From positions 1,938,556 through 2,002,555 of the forward strand of contig JAVSMQ010000001.1 of NCBI GenBank assembly GCA_032027125.1: 64,000 bases of DNA, in the 5' to 3' direction. Below are positions 37,230 to 47,297 of the stretch, one piece after another. Position numbers and translations under genes: made by a program. Positions within the stretch are counted from its first letter, which is position 1, and the number at the start of each line of letters is the position of its first letter. Source of the stretch: JANJTB01 sp032027125. Lineage in GTDB: Bacteria; Bacteroidota; Ignavibacteria; Kapaibacteriales; UBA2268. The notes beneath the pieces are model-generated. The model saw only the letters and a list, made by a program, of their open reading frames with translations. It was not told the DNA's origin and ran no database searches.

Positions 37230-37251
37230 TTATTCTATTTCTTTTGATATA

Positions 37252-37267
37252 TGTTCCACGTGGAACA
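37252..37267. promoter_or_regulatory. parS-like ParB binding site 2
   Basis: TGTTCCACGTGGAACA is a perfect 16-bp palindrome, identical in form to pseudomonad-type parS and one base from the first site here. It abuts the mnmE stop, in the 38-bp gap before mnmG. Confidence 0.85.
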
Positions 37268-38608
37268 TTATTTCCCTATACAAAATCTTGAAAAAATATT
37301 TGCCAGAACTTCTTCATTCCATGTCTCACCTGTTAATTCTCCCAATATCTTGGTTGCATTCCGCAAATCTATTGATATTATCTCATTATCCATCCCTGAA
37401 TCAAGAGCAGAAACAGCAGTCATCAGGCTGTCTCGGGCTTGCGTAAGCAACTGTCTGTGCCGGCTGTTGATTAAAATATCGCTCATTGAATTGATACTGC
37501 CGACAGCTTTATCGTATATCAATTGTCTAAGTTTGTCAGTTCCTTCCCCGCTTTTTGCAGATACACCAATATAATTAGAATTATCTAAACCGGAAATATC
37601 AATTTTATTCTGCACAAGAAGTACTTCTTTGTTCACGTATTTTTGTTCAATGCTTCCGGAAAGTTTATGAGAATGGTCTTCAGAAATCTGTGAATCATTT
37701 AACACAATAACAAGATTGGCTTTTTCAATAACACTTTCTACCATCCTGATACCTTCAATTTCAATTGAATCTACAGTATCTCTTATACCGGCGGTATCAG
37801 CAATAATAATGCGCATTCCGTTAATATAGATATTTTCTTCAAGATAATCTCTTGTCGTTCCTGCTATTTCGCTTACAATTGAGCGGCTTCGACCCAATAA
37901 AGTATTGAAAAGTGTAGATTTTCCGCTATTTGGATATCCTGCAATACCTACATAATAACCCGAACGGCAAATCTCAGACGCAGTAAATGAGTCAATCAAC
38001 GATTTGCAAAACGATTCTGCTTCCTGAATTTTTTCTCTGATAATTGATTTTTGAATAAGGTCTATACCTTCATCTGCAAAATCAAGTTCAAGCTCAAGCA
38101 ATGATGATATATCAAGAAGCTGCTGACGCATAACTTTTAATCTTACTGTGAAGTTCCCGTCCAATTGCCGTGCAGCAGTTTCAATTCCAGGAACTGACAC
38201 AGAATGTATTAAATCAGCTACAGCTTCTGCCTGAGTCAGGTCAATTTTGCCATTTAGAAATGCACGTTTTGTGAATTCGCCCGGTTCGGCATAAAATGCA
38301 CCGCATTCGACAATAATATCCACAATTCGGGATGTAAGAATTGTATTTCCGTGACAGCCGATTTCAACGGTATTTTCTCCTGTATAAGATTTTGGAGCAA
38401 TAAAAATTGATACTGTCACAGAATCAATCAATTCATTTTTATAAATAATTTTTCCATAGTAAATTCTATTTCTTAAAGTAAAATCAATTTTTTGATTTGA
38501 TACAAAACAATTGCTGATAACTTCGAAAGCACTTTCCCCCGAAATTCTTATAACGGATAGTCCTCCAATTCCCGGAGGTGTAGCAACGGCAACAATCGTT
38601 TTATTCAT
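37268..38608 (-). CDS. mnmE: tRNA modification GTPase MnmE
   Basis: This 446-residue GTPase partners MnmG in U34 modification. The N-terminal tetrahydrofolate-binding domain starts TIVAVATPPGIGGLSVIRISG in pieces. The helical region contains FTKRAFLNGKIDLTQAEAVADLI in pieces. The inserted G domain has the P-loop GYPNSGKST, switch GTTRDYLEE, DTAGIRDT and NKID. The C-terminus is the conserved FCIGK, whose Cys is essential in the family. Length is normal. The 674-bp AT-rich gap on its 5' side separates it from the divergent giant secreted protein. Confidence 0.97.
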   Translation of the reverse strand: MNKTIVAVATPPGIGGLSVIRISGESAFEVISNCFVSNQKIDFTLRNRIYYGKIIYKNELIDSVTVSIFIAPKSYTGENTVEIGCHGNTILTSRIVDIIVECGAFYAEPGEFTKRAFLNGKIDLTQAEAVADLIHSVSVPGIETAARQLDGNFTVRLKVMRQQLLDISSLLELELDFADEGIDLIQKSIIREKIQEAESFCKSLIDSFTASEICRSGYYVGIAGYPNSGKSTLFNTLLGRSRSIVSEIAGTTRDYLEENIYINGMRIIIADTAGIRDTVDSIEIEGIRMVESVIEKANLVIVLNDSQISEDHSHKLSGSIEQKYVNKEVLLVQNKIDISGLDNSNYIGVSAKSGEGTDKLRQLIYDKAVGSINSMSDILINSRHRQLLTQARDSLMTAVSALDSGMDNEIISIDLRNATKILGELTGETWNEEVLANIFSRFCIGK

Positions 38609-39282
38609 TTAACAAATTTAAATTATCTATAATTAATTGTTAACGATTTTTGATATTTATTGTTTTATTAAATATTTTGCTATAATCATCAAAGCACTTG
38701 ATTAATGAACACTATTTTTGAGCGTTTAGAGGCTGTATATTGAAATCGCAGGTGTAGGGCATAAAACATGTCTTGATTGAATCTAAAATGCCAATATAGA
38801 GCGTTTATAAAAGCCGACTTTATAAGTCGCATATCACTTATTTTGACAATTAATTTTGGATTATAATAATATTTATAGTATATTTATAGAATCGAAATTT
38901 TAATACTTATTTAGTTTAAATAACTATATAATTGACATTATTTATTTGAACCAAAAATATTTAACGGTTTCATAGAGTTTTTGCAATCCATAAAATTTAA
39001 TTAATTTTTTCAATAAATCATCAAATATTTTAATACGGACAAAATAATTAAAATCATCAGAAAAATATAAGAAAAAGGAAGTATCTTTTACGTTAAATTT
39101 ATTAACCATTTTGTATTAAATCAAGTAAATATTAAATAATTAAACAAAGTTAATATTTTGTAGAATTATCGTCAAATTATAAAAAATAAATGAATTATTA
39201 TAACAATTATTAGGAAAAAACAAAATAATTGTTTGTCATGTAAAATAATTTTGTTAATTTACAAACCGAATTCGGTCAAAGT
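38609..39282. other. AT-rich divergent intergenic region
   Basis: This region lies between mnmE and the giant secreted protein. I see no gene, tandem array or hairpin beyond random AT-rich complementarity. It should hold promoters for both directions. Confidence 0.6.
39246..39253 (+). promoter_or_regulatory. Candidate -7 promoter element
   Basis: TAATTTTG fits TAnnTTTG and lies 37 bases before the ATG at 39283. TTTG occurs at 39232-39235, but too close to serve as a standard -33 element. Confidence 0.3.
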
Positions 39283-42200
39283 ATGGGTAACGTTATGAGA
39301 TATATTATACTTAGTTTTATACTTCTGATGTCCTCAGCAGGTGTCAACTCACAGACTCTGGATGTATTTGATATTGATGCCTCCGAATTCCCGATTATGA
39401 AAGCTAAATTTTTTGCATTTGATTCAGTTGGAAAGCAAATTACTGACGTTAGTGTTCAGGATTTTAATATTCAGGAAGAGAGTTATACCAGAAAAATATT
39501 ATCCGTAAAATGTTTTACCAAAACTACATTAAATCCGGTTTCTACTATACTTGTGATGGATGCATCAGGCTCTATGAGAGGAAGGAATCTGCTCTATGCA
39601 AAAGCTGCTGCCAGAGCATGGATTATTGCAATGCCGGACGGCGAATCAGAGAGTGCGATAACTGCATTTGATGATGTTAATTACTTGATTCAGGATTTTA
39701 CCTCAAACAAACCGCAGTTATTATTAAAAGTTGAAGACTTATTTATAGGAAGGGGTACTAACTATGATGCAGCATTTATTGATGAAATGTATGGTGGTTT
39801 GATTATATCAAAAAATGCGAAAAACAAAAAAATATTAGTACTTCTGACTGACGGAAGACCAAATTTCCCGCCTTCCGAAGCACTTATTATAAATGAAGCA
39901 ATGAAGCAAGAAGTTACAATTTTTGCTGTAACTTTGGGTATGAACTGTCCTCAGGTACTAAAAGATATTACCGAACTTACCGGCGGGCAATGGTTTGAGA
40001 ATGTCAGTACATCCGATGAAGTTACTTCGATTTATAATCAAATTCTAAAAATAGTACAGGGTGTTCAACCTTGCGAAATTATTTGGGAAAGTGACTATAC
40101 CTGTTCCGGCAGTGAAAGAGTAATGAGTATTGATTATTATCCGACATCCTTAAATAAATATTATAGTTATACAACGCCCGGTGGTTCCGTAAATGGTGTT
40201 GGTGTCAGCCCTGAATCGGTATTCTTTCGAAACGTTCTGCCCGGAACTAGCAAAGACTCAATAATAACAATAACAGCCAATAACGGCAATATGAATGTCA
40301 TAGATATAGTTGGAACAAATCCCGCTTTTGAAATAATGCCAAATTCGTTTAAATTGAATAAGGGTGAAAGTAAAAAGGTAAGAATGACATATACTGCTCC
40401 TTTGGATGTCAGTTATGTCTGGACAAGGTTTGATGTAATAAATACACTATGCCCGACACAAATATTTGCAAGTGCAGGATTTGCAGGCAAGAAACCAAAT
40501 GTGAAAACCCTAAGACTAACCAATCCTAACGGCGGAGATAAATTTGTCGTTGGTTCGGATACGGTTGTAAGCTGGGTAGGAATCCCTAATACTGATACAG
40601 TAAGGCTCGAATACAGCTATGACAATGGTTCTTCATGGAATGTAGTTAATCAAAAAGCTACTGACGGTTCATTTGACTGGGCAAAAATTCCCAAAACCCC
40701 AAGTGTCAATTGTCTGATGAAAGTAACCCAGCTTAAACCCGATACAGGGAATAATACCGAATGGGCAAAAAATATGGGAAGCGACTTTTTTAATGCCTGG
40801 GAGGATAAACATTCGGGGATTGCTCTTGATAATTCAGGTAATATTTATATAACCGGACAGTACGATGGCACATTAAAGGTTGATGGCTTCGAATTAAATT
40901 CCAGAGGTGAAGAAGATATTTTCGTAGCCAAAATAAATACTAAGGGTAAAGTTGAATGGATAAGCAGTGTCGGCGGAACAAGTCAGGATATAGCAGCAGG
41001 ATTGGCTGTTGATACTTGGGGTAACATATTTGTTACCGGAAGATTCAGCCAGAGTATTGAGTTTGACACAAGAGCCTTGTACAGTCTTGGTAAAAGCGAT
41101 GTATTTTTAGCTAAATTCCTGCCGGATGGTTCGGTGGAATGGGCTAAAAACCCCGGTGGTACCGGAGATGATTTCGGCAATAGTGTTTGTGTGGATACTA
41201 AGGGCGATATCATCGTAACCGGCGGTTTTAGTCAAACGAGCCAGTTTGATAATGTGAATCTTACAAGTGCCGGACAGGTTGATATATTTATCGCAAAATA
41301 TACTCCCGAAGGTAAAATGCAATGGGTAAAACAAAACGGCGGCGAGTTTCATGATGAAGGTACATCAGTTACATCTGATTTGACTGACAGAATATTTGTT
41401 ACGGGAAAGTTCAGCAGAAAAGCGTCTTTCGGAACGACAATCCTAAACAGCGGCGGAACTCAGGTTGAATATGCAGATTTTGATATATTTGTTGCTAAAT
41501 ATTTTCCGGGCGGTTCAATGGACTGGGCTGTCAGAGCCGGTGGAGAAGGTGATGACGAAGGATTTGCAATAGCTGCCGATACACGTGGAAATGCGTTTCT
41601 AACCGGTAGTTTTGAGAAAAAGGCAATCTTCGGCGATAAAGAAATTACAGCGAATAAATCCGATACTTTTGGCGAAGTATCCGATATTTTTGTAGCTAAC
41701 ATAATGTCTGACGGAAAATTTTACTGGGCGAAACGTGCCGGAGGCAATGATATTGACGTCGGTTACGGTATTGCAGTTGATGTCTCCGATAATGCGATTG
41801 TTACAGGTGCATTTATCGGCGATGCAGATTTTGATAATACAGTAATTACAAGTAAAGGATTTTACGATGTATTTGCAGCCAAATATGACATGGACGGAAT
41901 TCTGAAATGGGCGCGCCGTGCTGGTGGAAATTACGGTGATTACGGAATGTCTGTTGCTCTTGATTCATGGGGCAATGCATATATTGCAGGTACATTTATT
42001 TTTGTGGCTGACTTTGGAAAAAAAGTATTGTCAACGGAATTTGGAAACGGCGATATGTTTATCTGGGGTGCCGGCGGCGGTGATGACGGGCTGCAGGAGG
42101 ATATTTCGGATTCAGTCTGGGCAATAGTCGCCCCAAAGGCAGTATCTTATGATATTGATATGGGAAAAGTATTCATCGGCTCATACCGCGATTCACTGAT

Positions 42201-44679
42201 TACTGATTATATCTATAATTCCGGTCTGTATAAATTCAGAATTGATTCTATCATTTTTGACGGACCTGATAAAAATGCTTTCTCGGTAGTTTCAGGCGAA
42301 ACACCATACATTCTTGAAAATACTTCCGGTATGGATGTGGAATTTAAGTTCAGACCTGTTAAAACAGGATTAAATCAGGCAAATATCAAAATTTATACCC
42401 AGGCAGATACTTTGATTTATAAGATTACAGGTACCGGTATGCTGCCCGACCTTCAGATAGTCAATTCGGTAATAGATTTTGGGAAAGTACTGGTTGGAAA
42501 TTTGAAAGATACACTGAAAGCCGTTACTATAACAAATAATGGCAAAACACCGATTGAAATAAAGCGTACGAATCATAACAAACCAAATGAAATAGATTTT
42601 ACAACTTTAGGCGGAGCAGGTCCATTTATCCTGAATACCGGAGATACTGCAAAGCTTGATTTAAGATTCAAACCTTCCGGCAAGGGCAGAACAAACGGAG
42701 TACTAGAATTTCATTTCGAGGGCATTGGCAGTCCTGCTGTTGTCCAGCTTGCAGGTGAAGGAATAAATCCCAATCCTTCAATATTAGTATCAAATAATGT
42801 ATTTGAAGAGCTATTTTGTGAGAAATCTACAGAAGCAGAAATACTTGTTTCAAACATTGGAGGTTCAAAACTTGAAATTGGAAATATTGAATTTTATGGA
42901 AATAACGCTGCGGAATTCTCCATAGATGAAAGTTTTCCAATTATTGTTGATGTGGACAAGACCTATCGTTTGAAAGTTAATTTCAATACAGATTCTCCCG
43001 GATTAAAAACCGCTGAGATGAAAGTAACCAGTAATTCAACGCCTGATACTATTCATTCTGTACCGTTATTAGTGAAAATTAACGGAGCATACGGACTTCC
43101 CGATAAATCAGATATTGATTACGGTATTTTGGATTTGGACGAACCCGCATCCGAAATAATTAAAATTAAAAATACAGGCAATTATGCAAGTCAGTTTAGA
43201 TTTAATATAACAGGAGTAATCAGTCTTGATATAGATTCCGTCTATTTAAATCCTTCGCAGTCCGTGGATTTGACAGTTTCCTTTAACGGCTCTGGGCAGG
43301 CGGCAGTCATTGACGACAAAATAACAATATTTGATTCTCTCTGCAAAACTTCAGCAATAATTCCTGTGAAAGGAATTGTAAGCAAGCGTGACAAACCATT
43401 GATTACCGTCAGTTCGGGCGAATTTGATGAGATTGTCTGCAATACAGAGACTGCTTCCGAATTTTCGATAAATAACATCGGCAAAGAAATATTAGTTGTT
43501 TCATCATTAGAAATAAAAGGAAATGACAAAAATGATTTTGAACTTGCGGCGCCAGGCGGATTCAGTTTAAATCAGGGAGATTCCAAATCAATAACCGTCA
43601 TTTTTAAACCTTCAGGCACAGGTGTCAAAAATGCCGAACTTGTGATAAACAGCAATTCAGAGATAAACAGCGATCTTTCTATAAATATTACGGCAAATTC
43701 AGAAAATGCAGGTTTCGCTATCGTAGAAAAATCAATTAATTTAGGAAATCTACTGACAGGAACTTCCGGCAATATCAAGTTTAAAGTTACAAATTCGGGA
43801 ACCGTGGCAAATAAATTCGCATTATCATACAGCAGCAGTTTCGATTTCAATGTTCCGGAAATGCAGCTTAATTCAAGCCAAAGTTATGAATTTGAAGGTA
43901 TATATTCAGCCGCACAGAATCCGATTGATATACTTGAGTCAATAACTGTAACAGACAGTATCTGTCAGCAGTCTGCATCTGTTGAAATAACAGGAAAGGT
44001 CACAGCAGGTGTATCTTATACTTTAAAAGCCGGTTCCGGTGAAGGAAATGCAGGAGATAGAATCAATATACCGGTCAGGATTAACAATCTGACAAATACA
44101 GATAATCCCGAACTGACATCAATCAATTTCGATTTATCATTTAATTCTACTTTATTAGCACCGGACTTCGGGGTTAAATCCGAAATCTCGGAGAATAACA
44201 AACGTACACTGACTTTTGAAAATGTTCCTGTCAATGTCTCGGAAAATGATTTAGCTCTTAATCTGCCGTTTATAGTCGGATTGGGTAATAAGCAGACATC
44301 AGAGCTGATTATATCAAACGTTAAATCAAATAATAACTCAATAATCTATACTGAAAATGGACTGTTTACATTTCTTGGAATATGCACTGAAGGCGGAGCA
44401 AGACTTGTGAATCCAAACGGTGCTGCCGAATTGATGCAGATTAATCCTAACCCGGCTGATAAAGATATAATATTATCTGTCAATCTGATTGAAAAGGGTT
44501 TTACTAGTGTGGTAATCTATAATTCAGAAGGATTAAAATGTGATTCTTATGAATTTAACGGTGAAATAGGACTGAAAAATATCAATCTGAAAGTATCTGA
44601 TTATGTTGACGGTTTATATTTTGTTCATCTTCATACACCAACAGTAAGCGAAGTTCAAAAATTTATAATTGTTAAATAA
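39283..44679 (+). CDS. Giant secreted vWA / beta-propeller / ASH-repeat protein with T9SS sorting domain
   Basis: This 1798-residue protein has a signal peptide ending near GVNS-Q (ATG at residue 5 is an equally good start). A von Willebrand A domain covers about residues 85-260, with an intact MIDAS (Asp93-x-Ser95-x-Ser97 in VMDASGSMRG; later GTNYDAAF and LLTDGRPNF). Next come an ASH-like domain and a segment NPNGGDKFVVGSDTVVSWVG. From about 490 to 935 there is a propeller of SBBP-type repeats (GNIYITGQYDGT, GNIFVTGRFSQS, GDIIVTGGFSQT, DRIFVTGKFSRK, GNAFLTGSFEKK, DNAIVTGAFIGD, GNAYIAGTF). Many ASH/DUF1573-like domains run to about 1580, followed by a cohesin-like domain. The last 80 residues are a T9SS domain (NPNPADKDIIL). 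The protein is likely surface-exposed, with metal-dependent ligand binding. Confidence 0.88.
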   Translation: MGNVMRYIILSFILLMSSAGVNSQTLDVFDIDASEFPIMKAKFFAFDSVGKQITDVSVQDFNIQEESYTRKILSVKCFTKTTLNPVSTILVMDASGSMRGRNLLYAKAAARAWIIAMPDGESESAITAFDDVNYLIQDFTSNKPQLLLKVEDLFIGRGTNYDAAFIDEMYGGLIISKNAKNKKILVLLTDGRPNFPPSEALIINEAMKQEVTIFAVTLGMNCPQVLKDITELTGGQWFENVSTSDEVTSIYNQILKIVQGVQPCEIIWESDYTCSGSERVMSIDYYPTSLNKYYSYTTPGGSVNGVGVSPESVFFRNVLPGTSKDSIITITANNGNMNVIDIVGTNPAFEIMPNSFKLNKGESKKVRMTYTAPLDVSYVWTRFDVINTLCPTQIFASAGFAGKKPNVKTLRLTNPNGGDKFVVGSDTVVSWVGIPNTDTVRLEYSYDNGSSWNVVNQKATDGSFDWAKIPKTPSVNCLMKVTQLKPDTGNNTEWAKNMGSDFFNAWEDKHSGIALDNSGNIYITGQYDGTLKVDGFELNSRGEEDIFVAKINTKGKVEWISSVGGTSQDIAAGLAVDTWGNIFVTGRFSQSIEFDTRALYSLGKSDVFLAKFLPDGSVEWAKNPGGTGDDFGNSVCVDTKGDIIVTGGFSQTSQFDNVNLTSAGQVDIFIAKYTPEGKMQWVKQNGGEFHDEGTSVTSDLTDRIFVTGKFSRKASFGTTILNSGGTQVEYADFDIFVAKYFPGGSMDWAVRAGGEGDDEGFAIAADTRGNAFLTGSFEKKAIFGDKEITANKSDTFGEVSDIFVANIMSDGKFYWAKRAGGNDIDVGYGIAVDVSDNAIVTGAFIGDADFDNTVITSKGFYDVFAAKYDMDGILKWARRAGGNYGDYGMSVALDSWGNAYIAGTFIFVADFGKKVLSTEFGNGDMFIWGAGGGDDGLQEDISDSVWAIVAPKAVSYDIDMGKVFIGSYRDSLITDYIYNSGLYKFRIDSIIFDGPDKNAFSVVSGETPYILENTSGMDVEFKFRPVKTGLNQANIKIYTQADTLIYKITGTGMLPDLQIVNSVIDFGKVLVGNLKDTLKAVTITNNGKTPIEIKRTNHNKPNEIDFTTLGGAGPFILNTGDTAKLDLRFKPSGKGRTNGVLEFHFEGIGSPAVVQLAGEGINPNPSILVSNNVFEELFCEKSTEAEILVSNIGGSKLEIGNIEFYGNNAAEFSIDESFPIIVDVDKTYRLKVNFNTDSPGLKTAEMKVTSNSTPDTIHSVPLLVKINGAYGLPDKSDIDYGILDLDEPASEIIKIKNTGNYASQFRFNITGVISLDIDSVYLNPSQSVDLTVSFNGSGQAAVIDDKITIFDSLCKTSAIIPVKGIVSKRDKPLITVSSGEFDEIVCNTETASEFSINNIGKEILVVSSLEIKGNDKNDFELAAPGGFSLNQGDSKSITVIFKPSGTGVKNAELVINSNSEINSDLSINITANSENAGFAIVEKSINLGNLLTGTSGNIKFKVTNSGTVANKFALSYSSSFDFNVPEMQLNSSQSYEFEGIYSAAQNPIDILESITVTDSICQQSASVEITGKVTAGVSYTLKAGSGEGNAGDRINIPVRINNLTNTDNPELTSINFDLSFNSTLLAPDFGVKSEISENNKRTLTFENVPVNVSENDLALNLPFIVGLGNKQTSELIISNVKSNNNSIIYTENGLFTFLGICTEGGARLVNPNGAAELMQINPNPADKDIILSVNLIEKGFTSVVIYNSEGLKCDSYEFNGEIGLKNINLKVSDYVDGLYFVHLHTPTVSEVQKFIIVK

Positions 44680-44691
44680 TGCTGCATTGGC

Positions 44692-45053
44692 AGAAAAAAG
44701 CACAACCGACTGAAAACCACAAATGATTTTAACCTTCCGAAGGTTTCGAACTGGTTTGTTTATTTTGTTGGATTTTTAATGTTAAAATTTCCTGCATCTT
44801 CTTAAATTATCACGTAGTGATTGCATTATGGTAACACATAACGATAAAAATAGTCATTTATCACATAGTGATTATATTATAGTAATAATCTTGTTTCTAA
44901 AATTTAATCACTACGTGATAAAGATTCAAAAAGTAATTAACTTGTTACCATAATTCAATCACTATGTGATAAAGATTCAAAACATGCAGGAACAATAATT
45001 CGCGGTTTTCCCATAAAATAAACATACCAGTTTCGAACCTTCGGAATGTTGAT
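44692..45053. repeat. Large palindromic repeat element with four internal ATCAC..GTGAT hairpins
   Basis: From about 44730 (AACCTTCCGAAGG) to about 45053 the sequence is an imperfect inverted repeat of itself. The outer arms pair over about 40 bases (through CGAACTGGTTTGTTTATTTT). Further in, TTCCTGCAT and GATT(G/A)(C/A)ATTATGGTAAC also pair. Inside are four copies of ATCAC-N3-GTGAT at 44809-44821, 44860-44872, 44907-44919 and 44958-44970. The left edge (44692-44735) resembles 10181-10213. No coding capacity is visible. It could be a MITE-like element or an old repeat pile-up. Confidence 0.8.
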
Positions 45054-45136
45054 TCTGGTTGATTCCATCAGATTAATTCAATCCACCTCCGTCACTCCGT
45101 GACACCTCCGCCAGCGGAGGACAAAAGCCAAATACA

Positions 45137-45289
45137 CTTTGTCAGAATCACAGATTACACGGATTTAAGGATTTCACTGATTAAAATAAATTCCAATCAA
45201 TTAAATCATAACACTCTTGTTCAATCAAAGGTTCAGACAAATTCCAATCAATTCAATCTTAACAATCAGGTTCAATCAAATTTCACTGT
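45137..45289. repeat. Half copy of the ACGGATT repeat followed by a 51-bp tandem repeat
   Basis: 45137-45184 (TTGTCAGAATCACAGATT, then ACACGGATTTAAGGATTTC) matches the left half of the element at 28433-28522. It is followed by two imperfect 51-bp units starting at 45188 and 45239 with AAATTCCAATCAATT and sharing GTTCAATCAAA. The block lies between the giant secreted protein gene and the decayed bacterioferritin copy. Confidence 0.75.
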
Positions 45290-45300
45290 CATAATTAAAC

Positions 45301-45525
45301 CTAATGGGTAGTCATTATCCTTATGGGATTATTCAGATGAAATAATGATTCTTTATCACAAATTCTCCACTTCATCATCCTTTCCTGAGTTCTAATAGCA
45401 TAATAGAGTCTGCTGTAACCATGATTTTCGTTCATTTCGGAATTTGACCGGTTACGGTTAATACCGGTTAATTCATCTTCGAAGAGCGAGTTTAGGAAAG
45501 CATGTAATTTTGCATTGCTTTTCAT
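45301..45525 (-). pseudogene. Decayed bacterioferritin copy
   Basis: From ATG 45525 the frame reads like the N-terminus of the intact bfr at 46703-47173: NAKLHAFLNSLFEDELTGIN, then SEMNENHGYSRLYYAIRTQ. Glu18 is kept. After residue 47 the reading goes out of register: bfr has AMDEMHHAEW there, while this copy reads ERMMKWRICDK and soon stops, losing Glu51, Met52, His54 and the last three helices. The upstream DNA (CTCCTC, CAATAAAATTTAT, TTCAAAGTTCAAAAACATGT) is also shared, so gene and promoter were duplicated together. It cannot form a ferritin subunit. Confidence 0.85.
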
Positions 45526-45693
45526 AATCCTCCTCACTAATTTTCTCAATAAAATTTATCTTTCAAAGTTCAAAAACATGTAATTGTATAGTAAAACCTT
45601 GTAATATTCTTCCCTTTCTGACATTTATATTGATTCCAAAATTTTCCAATATTTGTTTTGCCATTAATATTCTGAGTTAATTGCGGAATTCAA

Positions 45694-46596
45694 CTAATCG
45701 GTCTTTATTTGAATATCTGTTTTAGCGATATCTGTCGGAGGTACTTTGCCCGGAAACAAATCAGCATAAGCGCGTGTAAATTCGGCACCGTAGAAAACAA
45801 TCATTGAAGAATAGGAAACCCAGAGCATAATTAAAATGATAGAGCCTGCAGTACCATATCCGATACCGGGGCTTGCTTTTGCGAAATATAATCCTAAAGC
45901 GAACTTTCCGATATTAAACAGAAAAGCAGTAACCAATGAGCCAATCCATACATGCTTCCATTCTACTTTTGCATCGGGTAAAACTTTAAAAAACAGCGAA
46001 AATAATACTGTGAGGACAACCAAAGATAAAATGTAATTAACTACCTGAATGACAATTAGTAATGATTCGGGAAAATTACCTGATACCCAGTCGTTTAAAG
46101 CCGAAATACCCGCAGACATTGCAAGAGAAACAATCAGTAAAAAAGCGACGGAAACTATCAGCCCGAAAGAAAACAAACGTACCCTGATTACATGCCAGAT
46201 TTCCGATCTGGTTTCATCGGCTTTAACCTCCCATATCTTGTTTAATGATTCCTGAAACTGTGCAAACACACCTGTAGCACCGACCAATATTGTAATCACT
46301 CCGATTAAAACTGCCCAAAAAGTTTTTTCTGTTTCACTTGACTGTATAATCATGCTTCGAATCTGTTCAGCAGTATCGGCTCCCATGGTAGATGTAAATT
46401 GTTCAGTCATATAATCATTTGCAGCCCCGTTTCCAAAAAAATATCCTGCAATTGACAGAATTAACACGAGCAATCCGGGTAGTGAAAATATTGAATAATA
46501 GGAAATAACTGCACTTTCCCGAAAAAAGTCTTTTGACCACCATCTATTAAAGGCGGTTTTTAGAACGGCATAAATACTCTTCAATCGTATTTTCAT
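45694..46596 (-). CDS. YihY/BrkB family inner membrane protein
   Basis: This 300-residue protein has six predicted membrane helices. Family blocks are FFRESAVISYYSIFSLPGLLVLIL in pieces near the start, GATGVFAQFQESLNKIWEV in the middle, and YFAKASPGIGYGTAGSIILIMLWVSYSSMIVFYGAEFTRAYA in pieces near the end. This family was once called ribonuclease BN or virulence factor BrkB; no enzymatic role is established and a transporter role is suspected. The tail is charged. It lies between the decayed and intact bacterioferritin copies on the same strand. Confidence 0.9.
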   Translation of the reverse strand: MKIRLKSIYAVLKTAFNRWWSKDFFRESAVISYYSIFSLPGLLVLILSIAGYFFGNGAANDYMTEQFTSTMGADTAEQIRSMIIQSSETEKTFWAVLIGVITILVGATGVFAQFQESLNKIWEVKADETRSEIWHVIRVRLFSFGLIVSVAFLLIVSLAMSAGISALNDWVSGNFPESLLIVIQVVNYILSLVVLTVLFSLFFKVLPDAKVEWKHVWIGSLVTAFLFNIGKFALGLYFAKASPGIGYGTAGSIILIMLWVSYSSMIVFYGAEFTRAYADLFPGKVPPTDIAKTDIQIKTD

Positions 46597-46702
46597 AGCT
46601 GGTCATAAATGTTAGTATTGCAAATCAATTTGTAAGTAATCCATAATGTTGCTTTTATCTCACATTGCCTAAACTTAATGAGCGTAATTTGAATCATCAG
46701 GA

Positions 46703-47173
46703 TTAACCTTCAGTTTGGTTAACCAGATAATTCTCCAGTCCCATTTGCTCAATCTGCGCACGTTGAATTTCAGCCCAATCTACATGTCCTTCCTCCATTT
46801 TGAGTATCTTTGTCAGCAGTTCAACAGTTCCCTGGTCTTCAACATCACGGGCAAGTTTGATTGCAATATTATAAGCTTCCACTGCATCAAGCTCATCGTC
46901 GTTGTCATTAATTATCATTTCCGGTACTGTTTTGCCAATCTTCATAGCATGAAGTTTGGATACTGTCGGAGTTCCTTCTAAAAAGATGATTCGTTCGATA
47001 AGCCATTCGGCATGGTGCATTTCATCCATAGCCTGACTTCTTATAGCCTTATGAAGTTTTCCGTAACCCCAGTTTTCACACATTTCGGAATGTACCATAT
47101 ACTGGTTAATAGCTGTAAGTTCATCAGCCAGAAGCGAGTTCAGGACGACTAATAATTTTTCATTGCCTTTCAT
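46703..47173 (-). CDS. bfr: Bacterioferritin
   Basis: This 156-residue haem-containing ferritin subunit assembles into 24-mers that oxidise and store iron in the cytosol. Ferroxidase ligands sit where they do in the E. coli protein: Glu18, Tyr25, Glu51, His54 and the EEGHVDW segment (Glu, His near 127-130). Met52 is the haem ligand. Length is normal. GAGGAG lies about 6 bases before the ATG. A decayed second copy with the same promoter sequence lies 1.2 kb downstream, across the BrkB gene. It is probably its own transcript, beginning after the hairpin at 47298-47366. Confidence 0.96.
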   Translation of the reverse strand: MKGNEKLLVVLNSLLADELTAINQYMVHSEMCENWGYGKLHKAIRSQAMDEMHHAEWLIERIIFLEGTPTVSKLHAMKIGKTVPEMIINDNDDELDAVEAYNIAIKLARDVEDQGTVELLTKILKMEEGHVDWAEIQRAQIEQMGLENYLVNQTEG

Positions 47174-47297
47174 AATTCTCCTCTATTATTTTGTCAATAA
47201 AATTTATTTTTCAAAGTTCAAAAACATGTGTAACTACTCAGCCGGATATTGAAAATTCTGTAAATTATGTACGTGTATCATTTACCCCAAACATTCA

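Noticed and set aside
45099..45311. Open frame across the 51-bp repeats
   Set aside because: It is made of repeat sequence without coding features.
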